In this document: piece after piece, positions 8,400 to 17,398 of the stretch
Position numbering within the stretch: position 1 is the first letter of the stretch
Layout of the letters: every line of letters starts with the position of its first letter
Source of the DNA: Demequina rhizosphaerae
GTDB lineage: Bacteria; Actinomycetota; Actinomycetes; Actinomycetales; Demequinaceae
Direction of reading: 5' to 3'
DNA: 64,000 nucleotides
Assembly (NCBI RefSeq): GCF_000971255.1
Contig: NZ_BBMC01000002.1
Location: 496,001 to 560,000 of the forward strand
The notes under the pieces: model-generated
The model's input: only the letters and a program-made list of their open reading frames with translations
Told to the model about the DNA's origin: nothing
The model's database searches: none
Position numbers and translations under genes: made by a program

Positions 8400-9725
8400 C
8401 TATCGGCGCCGCCTCATCACCTCGCGCAGGGGCGGCACCACCACTCCCGCGGCCGCCATGTCGGCGCGCGCGAGGCGCCGGTTGCGGAGCACTCCGGCCA
8501 TGCCCATGACCCACGGGACGAGCAGCGTCGCGAACGCGATGCGGTACTCGTCGAGCGTGTAGGTCGAGGCGCCGTCGGGCGACACGAGCTGCAGCGTCAC
8601 GCCCACGAGCACGATCCCGAGGATGGTCGACACGAAGCCGCCGACGTTGACGAAGCCCGTCGCGGTGCCCATCGCCTCCTCGGGGCCGAAGGTGCGGGCG
8701 TAGTCGAGCGCGATAAGCGAGACGGGCCCGCCGGCGCCGATGACGGCCATGAGCACGCCGAGCTCCCACACCGACCGAGGGGTGTCCGGGACCAGGATGG
8801 CGACCCACGCGAGCGCGGTCGCGACGGCCGAGCCGAGCACGAGCCAGCTGCGCCGCAGCGGGTGGCGCGCGGTGAACGAGCCCGCGAGCGGGCCCGCGGC
8901 CATCTTCGTGAGGGTGATCACCATGAGCAGCGCGCTCGCCTGGCCCAGCGACAGCCCCTGGGTCGACACGAAGAACGGCACGCCCCACAGCAGCGCGACC
9001 GTGTTGGCCGAGCACAGCGAGAGGAAATGCGTCCAGAAGCCGAGGCGCGTGCCCGCCGGGCGGGCGGCGACGCGGATGGACTCGCGCAGGGACGATGCGC
9101 GGGCCGGGGAGGCGCCCGTCGCCGCGGCGGGGACGCGGATGCCGCGGACCGCGAGCGCGGCGACGGCCAGGGTCGCGACGGCGAGCACGGTGAAGGTCGC
9201 GGTCCAGCCGAGGTCGTGCAGCAGCCAGGCCACGGGGATCGAGGTCGCGAGCTGGCCCGCCTGGCCCACGAGGCCGGTCACCTGGACGAGCACGGGCACG
9301 CGACGCGGCGGGAACCACAGCGGGATGAGGCGGCACGCGGAGATGAAGATCGGGGCGTCGCCGGCCCCGATGAGCACGCGCGCGAGGATCGCGACCGGGA
9401 GGCTCGTGGTGACCGCGAGGAGCGCGGTGCCGACCGCCATGAGCAGCGCCCCGCCGATCATCAGCCGGCGCGGGCCCCAGCGGTCGAGCAGCGCGCCCGC
9501 GGGCAGCTGCAGGGCCGCGTAGGTCGCGACCTGCGCGATCGCGAGGATGGACAGCCACGCCGCCTCGATCCCGAAGCGGTCGAGCGCAGCGACGCCGGCG
9601 ACGCCGAGCGCGGTGCGGTTGACGATGGCGACGAAGTACAGCGCCATGCCCGACACGAGCACGAGCCACGCGACGCGGGACGCGCGCACGGGGGCGCGCA
9701 TCGCGGGCGCGGGCGGCTGGGTCAC
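8400..9725 (-). CDS. Major facilitator superfamily transporter
   Basis: A 441-residue membrane protein with about 12 hydrophobic segments. The loop 2-3 signature is present (LLDRWGPRRLMIGG, consensus DRxGRR), and LARVLIGAGDAPIF fits MFS segment 4. The GTG at 9725 is preferred over the ATG at 9749 because GGAGG (9731-9735) lies five bases upstream. The substrate cannot be inferred. It is a single gene, between the helicase-like gene and the catabolic island on the same strand. A 10-mer copy near 9090 encodes an Ala-Ser-Ser in the central cytoplasmic loop, a tolerant position. Confidence 0.85.
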   Translation of the reverse strand: MTQPPAPAMRAPVRASRVAWLVLVSGMALYFVAIVNRTALGVAGVAALDRFGIEAAWLSILAIAQVATYAALQLPAGALLDRWGPRRLMIGGALLMAVGTALLAVTTSLPVAILARVLIGAGDAPIFISACRLIPLWFPPRRVPVLVQVTGLVGQAGQLATSIPVAWLLHDLGWTATFTVLAVATLAVAALAVRGIRVPAAATGASPARASSLRESIRVAARPAGTRLGFWTHFLSLCSANTVALLWGVPFFVSTQGLSLGQASALLMVITLTKMAAGPLAGSFTARHPLRRSWLVLGSAVATALAWVAILVPDTPRSVWELGVLMAVIGAGGPVSLIALDYARTFGPEEAMGTATGFVNVGGFVSTILGIVLVGVTLQLVSPDGASTYTLDEYRIAFATLLVPWVMGMAGVLRNRRLARADMAAAGVVVPPLREVMRRRR

Positions 9726-9794
9726 GGGTCCCTCCGAGGGTCGACTCACGGTACGGCGCGACGAGTCTGCGCGCGTCGGACCTCGGACCTACCC

Positions 9795-9900
9795 GTGGAC
9801 CTCTCCACGCACGCGAGGCACTCCTCCACCGCAGACGCGCGATCCGGGGCCCGAACCGCTCGAGTTCGCGTTCACATCCCGGGCCTTGCGTGGAGAGATG
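9795..9900. repeat. Family A intergenic repeat, copy 1
   Basis: CTCTCCACGC (9801-9810) and GCGTGGAGAG (9888-9897) are perfect inverted ends of a ~106-bp element. Inner text (a second CTCCAC, then GTTCACATCC) is shared with copies at 20956, 48971 and 58427. It lies just beyond the stop codon of the reductase gene at 9911 and could act in transcript ending. Confidence 0.75.
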
Positions 9901-9910
9901 CTCACGATCT

Positions 9911-11833
9911 CTACAGCGCGAAGGCCGCCTCGAAGCCGGCGTTGATCGCGTCGCCCACCTTGGCGGGCTTGACGCAGTCGCCGACCGCGACGGCGCCGCG
10001 CGCCTGGAGCGCCTCGACCAGCGCGGTCGCGGGGCGCACGCCGAAGGCGCTCACCACGGTGTCCGCCGCGATCTGCACGGGGCCGTCGGGGCCGTCGACC
10101 TTGACGCCGGCCGCGTTGACCTCGACGACCCGGTGGCCGGTGAGGAGCGTCACGCCGGCCTCGGCGAGGTCGCGCAGCAGCGTGATGCGGTTGATCATCA
10201 GCAGGTCGGGGGCGATGCCGTCGGCCATCTCGACGACGGTGACGTCGTGGCCCTTCTCCTGCATCTCGAGCGCGAAGTCGGCGCCCGACAGGCCGCCGCC
10301 GCACACGACCATGCGGTGGCCCAGGTCCGCCCCCAGGTGGGCGTCGATGACCTCGACGACGTTGTCGCCGTCGAGGCCCGGGATCGGGGGCGCCACGGGC
10401 TCGGTGCCCACCGCGACGATGATCGCGTCGGCGCCGTCGAGCTCGGGCGAGTCCGCGGCGATCTCGGTGCCGAGGTGCACGGTCACGGGCAGGTCCTGGA
10501 GCTGGCGCTCCCACCAGAAGATCATGGAGCGCAGCTCCTTCTTGAAGTCCGGGGTCGCGGCGGGCCACAGCACGCCGCCGAGCTGCTCGCCCTTCTCGTA
10601 CACGTCGACCGTGTGGCCGCGCAGGGCCGCGACGCGCGCGGCCTCGAGCCCGGCCGGACCCGCACCCACGATCGCGACGCGCTTGGGCGTCGCGGCGGGC
10701 GCGAGGACGCGCTCGCGCTCGAAGCCGACGGTCGGGTTGACCGCGCAGCCGAGCGGCTGGCCGACGAACGCGTTGCCCACGCACAGCTGGTTGCAGCGGA
10801 TGCAGGGGCGGATGTTCTCGCGGCGGCCCTCGGCGAGCTTCGCGGCCCACTCCGGGTCCGCGATGAGCGCGCGCCCGATGCCGGCGAAGTCCATCTCGCC
10901 GCTCGCGATGGCGGACTCGGCGCGCTCGGGGGTGAGGTTGCCGCAACCGAGCACGGGGATCGTGAGCGCGTCCTTGAACATCTTGACGGAGCCCATCATG
11001 CAGTTGTCGCCCAGGTAGTACGGCGGGAACACGTAGTCCATGGCCTCGTACGAGCCCTCGTCGATCATGAGCAGGTCGAGGCCGGCGGCCTCGAGCTGCC
11101 GCGCGATCTCGACCGACTCGGCGGGGGTGCGGCCGCCCTCGAAGTGGTGGTCGACGGACAGGCGGAAGCTCACCGGCAGGCCGGGCGCACCCTCCTTGAC
11201 GGCCGCGATGATCTCGGCGGCGAAGCGGCAGCGGTTCTCGACGGAGCCGCCGTACTCGTCGGTGCGGCGGTTCCACACGGGCGACAGGAACTGGTCGATG
11301 ACGTAGCCGGTGTGGCCGTGGATGTCGATCGCGTCGATGCCGGCCGTGGCGCAGCGCTGCGCGGCCTCCTTGAAGCGCTGGACGATGACCTTGATCTCGT
11401 GGGTCTCGAGCGGGCGGCACTTGACGCTCGGGTCCAGCCAGTGCGGGTTGTCGGAGGCCGAGATCGGCAGCCGCTCGGGGTCGATGTTGTTGATGTTGCG
11501 GCCCAGGCCCGCGGTGAGCTGGACGGACACGGCGCCGCCGCGCGCGTGGAACGCCTCGGCAAGCTTGGTGAGGCCGGGGATCGCGGCGTCGGTGTCGACG
11601 CGGCCGAGGCCCTCGTTGATGACCTCGTAGTCGTCGGTGACGGCGTTGATGCCGGTGCAGACGAGGCCCGCACCCTTGGCGCGCTCGGCGTAGTAAGCGA
11701 CCTCGCGGTCGGTGAGGTGGCCGTCGTGGTCGCCCATCTCGGTCCCCATCGGGACCATGATGACGCGGTTGCGCAGCTGGAGGTCGCCCAGCTGGGCGGG
11801 CTCGAGGACGTGGCTGAAGGCGGTGGCGGGCAC
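9911..11833 (-). CDS. NADH:flavin oxidoreductase, old yellow enzyme / 2,4-dienoyl-CoA reductase type
   Basis: 640 residues in three modules: an N-terminal FMN-binding TIM barrel (LGDLQLRNRVIMVPMGTE; IDIHGHTGYVIDQFLSP with the catalytic-type H-G-H), a [4Fe-4S] cluster segment CIRCNQLCVG ... GCAVNP near residue 340-360, and an FAD/NAD(P) domain beginning VAIVGAGPAGLEAARVAA. This is the FadH/trimethylamine dehydrogenase arrangement, which reduces enone or dienoyl substrates. It is the last gene of the catabolic island but is separated from the hydratase gene by ~200 bp with its own palindrome, so it may be regulated separately. GTG start at 11833 with GGAG seven bases upstream. The substrate is unknown; a ring-reduction or unsaturated-acid step is plausible from context. 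Confidence 0.85.
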   Translation of the reverse strand: MPATAFSHVLEPAQLGDLQLRNRVIMVPMGTEMGDHDGHLTDREVAYYAERAKGAGLVCTGINAVTDDYEVINEGLGRVDTDAAIPGLTKLAEAFHARGGAVSVQLTAGLGRNINNIDPERLPISASDNPHWLDPSVKCRPLETHEIKVIVQRFKEAAQRCATAGIDAIDIHGHTGYVIDQFLSPVWNRRTDEYGGSVENRCRFAAEIIAAVKEGAPGLPVSFRLSVDHHFEGGRTPAESVEIARQLEAAGLDLLMIDEGSYEAMDYVFPPYYLGDNCMMGSVKMFKDALTIPVLGCGNLTPERAESAIASGEMDFAGIGRALIADPEWAAKLAEGRRENIRPCIRCNQLCVGNAFVGQPLGCAVNPTVGFERERVLAPAATPKRVAIVGAGPAGLEAARVAALRGHTVDVYEKGEQLGGVLWPAATPDFKKELRSMIFWWERQLQDLPVTVHLGTEIAADSPELDGADAIIVAVGTEPVAPPIPGLDGDNVVEVIDAHLGADLGHRMVVCGGGLSGADFALEMQEKGHDVTVVEMADGIAPDLLMINRITLLRDLAEAGVTLLTGHRVVEVNAAGVKVDGPDGPVQIAADTVVSAFGVRPATALVEALQARGAVAVGDCVKPAKVGDAINAGFEAAFAL

Positions 11834-11869
11834 GGGTGACTCCTGGGGGATGGGCGGTCGTCGGTGACG

Positions 11870-11891
11870 CTATTGAACGTATGTCCAATAG
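11870..11891. promoter_or_regulatory. Palindromic operator-like site upstream of the OYE-type reductase
   Basis: CTATTGAAC and GTCCAATAG form 9-bp arms with one mismatch around a 4-base centre, 36 bases upstream of the reductase start. It stands out as AT-rich in a GC-rich spacer, which fits a regulator binding site. Its sequence differs from the ATTGTCGACAAT palindromes near the GntR gene, so a different regulator is implied. The regulator is not identifiable here. Confidence 0.5.
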
Positions 11892-11956
11892 GAGCCGCCG
11901 GCGAGGGACCAAGGTCACCGCCGCATCGTCCCCGCGCCTCCCCGCCTCCCCGCCGC

Positions 11957-12058
11957 CCCGACAGGGCGCACGGATCTCGGCGCGACGCGCCGGTCACCGC
12001 ACGCCGATGCGCCCCCGTCCCCGGGGTGTCGCGCTCAGCTCCGTGCGGACTGTCGGGA
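11957..12058. repeat. Family B intergenic repeat, copy 1, overlapping a gene end
   Basis: The left end (GACAGGGCGCACGGA) faces the right end (TCCGTGCGGACTGTCGGG, ending about 12057). The same ends and length occur at 47324, 50106 and 62488. The right arm extends into the 3' end of the hydratase gene, whose last codons and TGA (12035-12037) lie within the repeat. Confidence 0.7.
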
Positions 12059-13057
12059 GAGGGCCGCGGCGAGCCGGGGGTAGACCCGCATGGCGTTGCC
12101 CGACAGGATCGCCTCGCGGTCCTCGGCGGACAGCGCGGCGGCCTCGACGTATCGCAGCGTGTCGTCGAAGTAGTGGCCCGTGGTGGGGTCGATGCCGCGC
12201 ACCGCGCCCACCATCTCCGAGCCGAAGAGGATGTTCTCCGCGGGGATCACGTCGGTCAGGAGGTCGATCCCGGGCTGGTGGTAGACGCACGTGTCGAAGA
12301 AGACGTTGCCCATGACGTGCGAGTCGAGCGCGGGCTTCTTCAGCATGTCCGCGAGGCCCCGGTAGCGGCCCCAGTGGTACGGCACCGCTCCCCCGCCGTG
12401 CGGGATGATCAGGCGCAGCGTCGGGAAGTCCGCGAACAGGTCGCCCTGGAGCAGCTGCATGAAGGCCGTCGTGTCGGCGTTCATGTAGTGCGCGCCGGTC
12501 GCGTGGAAGGCGGGGTTGGCCGAGGCCGAGACGTGGATCATGGCGGGCACGTCGTGCTCGACCATGCGCTCGTAGATCGGGTACCAGTAGCGGTCGGTGA
12601 GGGGCGGCGAGGTCCAGTGGCCGCCGCTGGGGTCGGGGTTGAGGTTGACGCCGACGAATCCCTCAGCGACCCGTCGGTCGAGCTCGCGGATAGCCGCGTC
12701 GAGGCCCTCGCCCGCGGCCTGGGGCAGCTGGGCGACACCGATGAACGTGCCCGGGAACAGGTCCACCACGCGCGCGATGAGGTCGTTGCATGCCGCGGTC
12801 CACGCCTCGGACGTGCCGAGGTCGCCCAGGTGGTGCCCCATCGCGGAGGCGCGCGGCGAGAAGATGGTGACGTCCGCGCCCCGCTCGCGGATGAGCCGCA
12901 GCTGGTTCGCCTCGATGGACTCGCGGATCTCGTCGTCGGAGATGACGGGGTACGGCGGCGGCGCCTCCCCCGCCTCCCACGCGGCGAGCTGCGCCTCGCG
13001 CCAGTCGCTGTGCGCGGCGGGGGCGGTCGTGTAGTGGCCGTGGCAGTCGATGATCAT
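12035..13057 (-). CDS. ligJ: 4-oxalomesaconate hydratase-like amidohydrolase (LigJ family)
   Basis: 340 residues starting MIIDCHGHYTT, the metal-binding DxHxH strand of amidohydrolase superfamily proteins as in LigJ. Further metal/active-site candidates are the His in PAMIHVSASANP, IIPHGGGAVPYHWGRYRG and the acidic end of ILFGSEMVGAVRG. LigJ adds water to 4-oxalomesaconate to give 4-carboxy-4-hydroxy-2-oxoadipate. The ATG at 13057 overlaps the TGA of the dehydrogenase gene (ATGA). The tautomerase and aldolase acting just before and after this step are encoded upstream, which strongly supports the role. The last residues (SRQSARS) come from a family B repeat arm. Confidence 0.82.
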   Translation of the reverse strand: MIIDCHGHYTTAPAAHSDWREAQLAAWEAGEAPPPYPVISDDEIRESIEANQLRLIRERGADVTIFSPRASAMGHHLGDLGTSEAWTAACNDLIARVVDLFPGTFIGVAQLPQAAGEGLDAAIRELDRRVAEGFVGVNLNPDPSGGHWTSPPLTDRYWYPIYERMVEHDVPAMIHVSASANPAFHATGAHYMNADTTAFMQLLQGDLFADFPTLRLIIPHGGGAVPYHWGRYRGLADMLKKPALDSHVMGNVFFDTCVYHQPGIDLLTDVIPAENILFGSEMVGAVRGIDPTTGHYFDDTLRYVEAAALSAEDREAILSGNAMRVYPRLAAALSRQSARS

Positions 13058-13941
13058 CCGTCGCCCTCCTCGAAGAGCCCCGCTGCGACCCTGATGGCGT
13101 CGACGAGCGCGGGGGTGGTGTCCTGCGGCAGGACGTCGCCGAACTGCGCCGCCCAGCGTTGCCGTTCGACGGTCGCCGACGCCATCCACGGCGTCACGCC
13201 CGCCTCCGCGACCGTCGCGGCGGCCTCCTCCATCTCCTCCGCGCGGCGACCGCCGTGCTGGAGCGAGCGCGACATGAAGTAGCCCGCGATGGCGCCCCAG
13301 TCGGCCTCGGGGAGGATGTTCGACAGCGACATGACGACGTCCTTGTCGACCCCGTAATGGCGCGCCGCGAGCAGCGACTCGGAGAGCAGCGCCTCGAGCC
13401 CCTTCACCACGACCGACCGGCACAGCTTGGTCGCGGCGGCGACCCCGACCTCGCCGGCGCCCACGCGCACCTCGGCCAGGCCCATGCCGGGCGCGAGGGC
13501 GCCGAAGTCGACCGCGTGCGGGCCGCCGAGAATGAACGGGGACGCGAGGCGGCGCGGGCCGATGGGCGACATGAGGGCCGCCTCGACGTAGCGGCCGCCC
13601 GCGCCGTCGACCAGCCGCGAGGCCTCCTGCTTGTGCCCCGGCGAGCTCGAGTTGAGGTCGAAGAACCAGGCGCCGGGCGCGATCCCGTCGAGGACGGACG
13701 ATGCGGCGCCCACGCAGTTCATCGCGGTCACCGCGGACACGACGAGGTCCGCGCCGGCGACCGCCTCGGCGGCGCTCGAGGTAGGGGCGAGGCCGAGCTC
13801 GCGGGCGTTGCGGGACGCCTTGCTGTCGGCGTCCGCGAAGGCCGTGTCCCAGGCCGCGAGGTCGGTGACCCCCTGGGCCCGCAGGTCCTCGGCGAAGACC
13901 CGTCCCACCTCTCCGAGCCCGATCAGGGCGACGCGCGTCAT
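13054..13941 (-). CDS. NAD(P)-dependent 6-phosphogluconate-dehydrogenase-like oxidoreductase (DUF1932)
   Basis: 295 residues: an N-terminal Rossmann fold (VALIGLGEVGRVFAEDL, GxGxxG), a WFFDLNSSSPGHKQ loop of the beta-hydroxyacid dehydrogenase class, and a helical C-terminal domain of DUF1932 type carrying the catalytic-type lysine region (AAATKLCRSVVVKGLEALL). Enzymes of this class oxidise beta-hydroxy acids with NAD(P). Stop and start overlap both neighbours by ATGA, so it is embedded in the pathway operon. Its exact substrate is unknown; it could act on a hydroxy-dicarboxylate entering the 4,5-cleavage lower pathway. It is not the LigC family, which has a different fold. Confidence 0.8.
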   Translation of the reverse strand: MTRVALIGLGEVGRVFAEDLRAQGVTDLAAWDTAFADADSKASRNARELGLAPTSSAAEAVAGADLVVSAVTAMNCVGAASSVLDGIAPGAWFFDLNSSSPGHKQEASRLVDGAGGRYVEAALMSPIGPRRLASPFILGGPHAVDFGALAPGMGLAEVRVGAGEVGVAAATKLCRSVVVKGLEALLSESLLAARHYGVDKDVVMSLSNILPEADWGAIAGYFMSRSLQHGGRRAEEMEEAAATVAEAGVTPWMASATVERQRWAAQFGDVLPQDTTPALVDAIRVAAGLFEEGDG

Positions 13942-15020
13942 CCGTGCTCCTTCGTGGTCGGGACGGCCGAGCTCCGCGGGTGGACGCGCCCGTCCATGAT
14001 CATGCGGGCGGTGCGGATCACGCGGGTCTCCCCTACCGCGCCCGGGTCGCCGGGGACCGGATCCACGTGCAGGTCGAGGAAGCCGGTGGGGTGCTCGATC
14101 CGGAGCGGCGCCCCGTCCGGCGGGAGCACCGCGAGGCCGTCGGCGACCGTCCCTGCCACGCGGAGGCCCGCGGCGATGGAGGCCGCGCCGAGCACGCCGA
14201 TCGCCTCGTGGACGCGGAACGGGATGAAGCTGCGCGTGCGGATCGCGCCGCCCGCCGCGGGGGCGGAGAGCAGCACGATCTTCGGCGTGGTGGTGGACTC
14301 GGGGGTGCCGTCGATGCCCATGAGCGGGAAGGCCGCCGCCCGGATCTCGGCCACGCGGCGCACCACGTCGGCGTCGCCCTCGAGCGCCGCGGGGTCCTCG
14401 TCCCCGACGACCCCCAGGTCCGCCGCGCGCACCAGCACCGACTTCATGCCGTTGTCGATGAGCGTCGCCTCGACCCCCGCGATCGTGTCGACCGGGTTGC
14501 CGGTGGGCAGCAGGGCGCCGGCCGCGGGCTCGACCGCGACCTCGACCGGCGCGGCCGTCCCCGGCACCCCGGAGATCTCCGCGTCGCCGTCGTAGGTGAC
14601 CTCGCCGCCGGGGGTGCGCACCGTGAGCGCGGCGACCGTGCCGGTGTTGACCATCCGCACCCGCACCACCGTGGCGTCGCCCTGCGCGGGCACGAGGCCG
14701 CGCTCGATCGCGAACGGCGCGACCGCGGCGAGGATGTTGCCGCACGTCTGCGAGGTCGACACGACCGGCTTGTCCACCGCGACCTGGAGGAACAGGTAGT
14801 CGATGTCCGCCGCATCGTCCCCCGCGAGGCTCACCACGCCGACCTTGCTGGTGAGCGGGTGCGCGCCGCCGAGACCGTCGATCTGACGGTCGTCGGGGCT
14901 GCCCATGATCCGCAGCAGCAGGTCGTCGCGCGCGGCGGGCTCCGCGGGCAGATCCTCCGCGAGGAAGATCCCTCCCTTGGAGGTGCCGCCGCGCATGAGC
15001 GCGCAGGGGATGCCGGTCAT
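13938..15020 (-). CDS. galD: 4-oxalomesaconate tautomerase, PrpF/GalD family
   Basis: 360 residues with the PrpF/DUF453 signature at the start (IPCALMRGGTSKGGIFLAEDL), then GSPDDRQIDGLGGAHPLTSK and SQTCGNILAAVAPFAIERG, the second half-site of this diaminopimelate-epimerase-like fold. GalD of Pseudomonas converts the keto form of oxalomesaconate to the enol substrate of the hydratase. PrpF proteins also isomerise aconitates, but the neighbouring hydratase and aldolase genes favour the oxalomesaconate role. It overlaps both flanking genes by ATGA. A 10-mer copy at 14811 encodes Asp-Asp-Ala-Ala in a variable loop. Confidence 0.85.
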   Translation of the reverse strand: MTGIPCALMRGGTSKGGIFLAEDLPAEPAARDDLLLRIMGSPDDRQIDGLGGAHPLTSKVGVVSLAGDDAADIDYLFLQVAVDKPVVSTSQTCGNILAAVAPFAIERGLVPAQGDATVVRVRMVNTGTVAALTVRTPGGEVTYDGDAEISGVPGTAAPVEVAVEPAAGALLPTGNPVDTIAGVEATLIDNGMKSVLVRAADLGVVGDEDPAALEGDADVVRRVAEIRAAAFPLMGIDGTPESTTTPKIVLLSAPAAGGAIRTRSFIPFRVHEAIGVLGAASIAAGLRVAGTVADGLAVLPPDGAPLRIEHPTGFLDLHVDPVPGDPGAVGETRVIRTARMIMDGRVHPRSSAVPTTKEHG

Positions 15021-15712
15021 GCGGGATCGGCCTCCGGGTGGCGCCGGTACGTCACGCCCAGATCCACGAGCACCGGCCGCATCCCGTAGCGGTCGAGGCC
15101 CAGCTCGCCGCCCACGAACGCCTCGCGCGTGGCCTCCTCCTTGGCGAGCCGCGCGCGCGACTTCACCAGCGCATCGTCCGCCTCGCGGCGGGGCACCACG
15201 ACGAGGCCGTCGTCGTCGGCGACCACGATGTCGCCCGCGTCGATGACCTGCCCGCCGACCACGATCGGCACGTTGATCGCGCCCGGCGTGGACTTCACCG
15301 TGCCCATGACGTTGACGTGCCGCGACCACACGGGGAAGCCCATGTCGCGCAGCTCCTGGGTGTCGCGCACGCCCGCGTCGATGATCGCTCCGACCACGCC
15401 GCGCTGCTGCAAGCCTGTGGCGAACAGCTCCCCGAACATGCCGTGCGACGACGGCTCGCGGGTGGTGACGACGAGGATGTCGCCGGGCCCGCACTGCTCG
15501 ATCGCGGCGTGGATCATGAGGTTGTCGCCCGGCCAGCTCATCACCGTGACCGCGGTGCCCGCGACCCGCACGCCCTGCTGGATGGGCCGCAGCGCGGAGA
15601 TCGACCGCGTGCGCCCCATGGCCTCGTGGACGGTGGCGACGCCGATGGTCGAGAACGCCTCGACGGTCTCGGCGGCCGCCCGTGGGGGGTCGGTGAGGAT
15701 CACGGTCTCCAT
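15017..15712 (-). CDS. ligK: RraA-like 4-carboxy-4-hydroxy-2-oxoadipate aldolase (LigK/GalC family)
   Basis: 231 residues of the RraA-like fold: TIGVATVHEAMGRT near the start, GDILVVTTREPSSHGMFGELFATGLQ, GAIIDAGVRDTQEL (DxGxRD, metal/substrate residues) and GDIVVADDDGLVVVPR. LigK/GalC cleaves CHA to pyruvate and oxaloacetate and also decarboxylates oxaloacetate. The position upstream of the tautomerase and hydratase in one operon supports this over an RNase-regulator role. One base separates its start from the stop of the ABC ATPase gene. A 10-mer copy at 15170 lies in the C-terminal extension (EADDALVKS). Confidence 0.85.
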   Translation of the reverse strand: METVILTDPPRAAAETVEAFSTIGVATVHEAMGRTRSISALRPIQQGVRVAGTAVTVMSWPGDNLMIHAAIEQCGPGDILVVTTREPSSHGMFGELFATGLQQRGVVGAIIDAGVRDTQELRDMGFPVWSRHVNVMGTVKSTPGAINVPIVVGGQVIDAGDIVVADDDGLVVVPRREADDALVKSRARLAKEEATREAFVGGELGLDRYGMRPVLVDLGVTYRRHPEADPA

Positions 15713-15713
15713 G

Positions 15714-16610
15714 TCAGGCCTCCTGGGGGGACGATGCGGCGGCCGGCGGGGCGTCCGGGCGGTCGCCGCGCTTGGCGCGCTGGATGAGCTCGTAGACGTG
15801 GCCGCGGAGCTCGCCGAAGTGCGCGTCCGAGCGGGTGGTGAGCTGGTCGCGCTCGGACGGCAGGTCGACGCGCACGTCCTCCATCAGCACCGTGGGCCGG
15901 TTCGACAGCACGATGACGCGCTCGCCCAGGTAGACGGCCTCGTCGATGTCGTGGGTGACGAACAGGACGGTGACGCCGAGGTCCTTCCACAGCTTCCGCA
16001 CGAGGTCCTCGAGCTCGGCGCGGGTCTGCGCGTCGACGGCCGCGAACGGCTCGTCCATGAGGAGCACGGAGGGCTCGAACGCGATCGCGCGGGCGATCGC
16101 GACGCGCTGCTGCATGCCGCCCGAGAGCTGCCACGGGTGCTGCTCGGCGGCCTCGGTGAGGCCGACCTCCTCGAGGGCCCGGTCGATCTTGGCGTGCCGC
16201 TCGGCCTTGGCGATGCCCTTCTCCTTGAGGGGCAGCTCGATGTTCTGGCGGACCGTCATCCACGGGAACAGGCTGCGGCCGTACTCCTGGAAGACGACCG
16301 CCATGCCCTGGGGCGGTCCCGCGACGACCTCGCCGTCGAGCACGACCTCGCCGGCGGTGAGGTCGAGCAGGCCCGCGATCGAGCGCAGGAGCGTGGTCTT
16401 GCCGGCGCCGGACGGGCCGACGACGCACACGAGCTCGCCGCGGCGGATGCTGAAGTCGAGGTGACGGATCGCCTCGACCTGCGGGCGCCCGGGGGTGTCG
16501 TAGGTCTTCTGGACGGAGCGCAGGTCGAGGGCGACGTCGTCGCCGACCCTGCCTGCGGCGGTGGCGTCGGCGGCGGCGGACCTCAGGCGGACGGACTGGA
16601 TGATCGACAT
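15714..16610 (-). CDS. ABC transporter ATP-binding protein, NitT/TauT (SsuB/TauB) type
   Basis: 298 residues with a complete nucleotide-binding domain: Walker A GPSGAGKTTLL, Q-loop VFQEYGRSLFPW, signature LSGGMQQRVAIARAIA, Walker B VLLMDEPFAAVD and H-loop LFVTHDIDEAVYLGERV. This subfamily energises uptake of sulfonates, nitrate, thiamine precursors or aromatic acids. About 30 extra N-terminal residues precede the first strand. It sits between two permease genes and the aldolase gene, so the importer and the catabolic enzymes share a transcript. A 10-mer copy at 15729 makes Ala-Ala-Ala-Ser-Ser at the extreme C-terminus. Confidence 0.92.
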   Translation of the reverse strand: MSIIQSVRLRSAAADATAAGRVGDDVALDLRSVQKTYDTPGRPQVEAIRHLDFSIRRGELVCVVGPSGAGKTTLLRSIAGLLDLTAGEVVLDGEVVAGPPQGMAVVFQEYGRSLFPWMTVRQNIELPLKEKGIAKAERHAKIDRALEEVGLTEAAEQHPWQLSGGMQQRVAIARAIAFEPSVLLMDEPFAAVDAQTRAELEDLVRKLWKDLGVTVLFVTHDIDEAVYLGERVIVLSNRPTVLMEDVRVDLPSERDQLTTRSDAHFGELRGHVYELIQRAKRGDRPDAPPAAASSPQEA

Positions 16611-16612
16611 GT

Positions 16613-17398
16613 CTACTCTCCTCGCTCGATCTGGCGCTGCCCGACGTACCAGGCGAGCATCCGGCTCTCGACGACCTTGAAGATCGCCGCGAGCATGACT
16701 CCGATGAGGCCGAGCAGGATGATGCCGGTCCACATCTGGGGGATGGCGAAGCTCCTCTGGAACTGCACGATGGCCGCGCCAAGGCCGCGGTTCGCGCCGA
16801 ACAGCTCCGAGATGACCATGAGGATCACGCCGATGGACAGCGCCTGGCGGGCGCCGGTGAAGATGCGCGGGCTGGCGCCCGGCAGGACGACGAACACGAG
16901 GCGGCGCCACCGGCTGAGGTGGTAGCTGCGGGCCGTGTCGGTGAGGACCGGCTCGAGGCCGCGCACGCCCTCGACGGTGTTGAGCAGGATGGGCCAGAGG
17001 CAGCCGAGCGCGATCGTGACGATCTTGCCGAGCCAGCCGGTATAGCCGGCGAACAGCGCGATGATCGGCACAAGGACGGGCGGCGGGACCGCGCGGAAGA
17101 ACTCGAGCACGGGCTCGGACAGCGCCCGCAGGCGCGGCATCAGGCCGATCGCGGTGCCGGCGACGATGCCGACGATCACCGCGAGCGCGTAGCCGATCCC
17201 GAGGCGCGCGAGGCTGGGGAACACGTCGGAGACGATGCGGTCCCACGTCCACGTCTTGGGGAAGGTCTCGAGGATGGTCTGGAGCGGGGGCCAGAACGGG
17301 CTGGTGCTGCCCGCGGAGGCCACCCACCAGGCGGCGAGCAGGATCAGCGGCAGGCCCAGCAGCATGAAGGCCCTGCGGGCGAGACGGGCGGCGTTCAT
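16613..17398 (-). CDS. ABC transporter permease (NitT/TauT type), second
   Basis: 261 residues with about six membrane segments. The EAA loop is visible as GLEPVLTDTARSYHLSRWRRL, followed by FVVLPGASPRIFTGARQALS. The TAG stop is two bases before the ATPase start. It forms the membrane channel with the other permease in this operon; the two are only distantly similar, suggesting a heterodimer. The ATG at 17398 overlaps the TGA of the first permease gene (ATGA). Confidence 0.9.
   Translation of the reverse strand: MNAARLARRAFMLLGLPLILLAAWWVASAGSTSPFWPPLQTILETFPKTWTWDRIVSDVFPSLARLGIGYALAVIVGIVAGTAIGLMPRLRALSEPVLEFFRAVPPPVLVPIIALFAGYTGWLGKIVTIALGCLWPILLNTVEGVRGLEPVLTDTARSYHLSRWRRLVFVVLPGASPRIFTGARQALSIGVILMVISELFGANRGLGAAIVQFQRSFAIPQMWTGIILLGLIGVMLAAIFKVVESRMLAWYVGQRQIERGE

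Noticed and set aside
12035..13057. Aminocarboxymuconate decarboxylase
   Set aside because: Same superfamily, but the MIIDCHGHYTT start and the adjoining tautomerase and CHA aldolase genes fit LigJ better.
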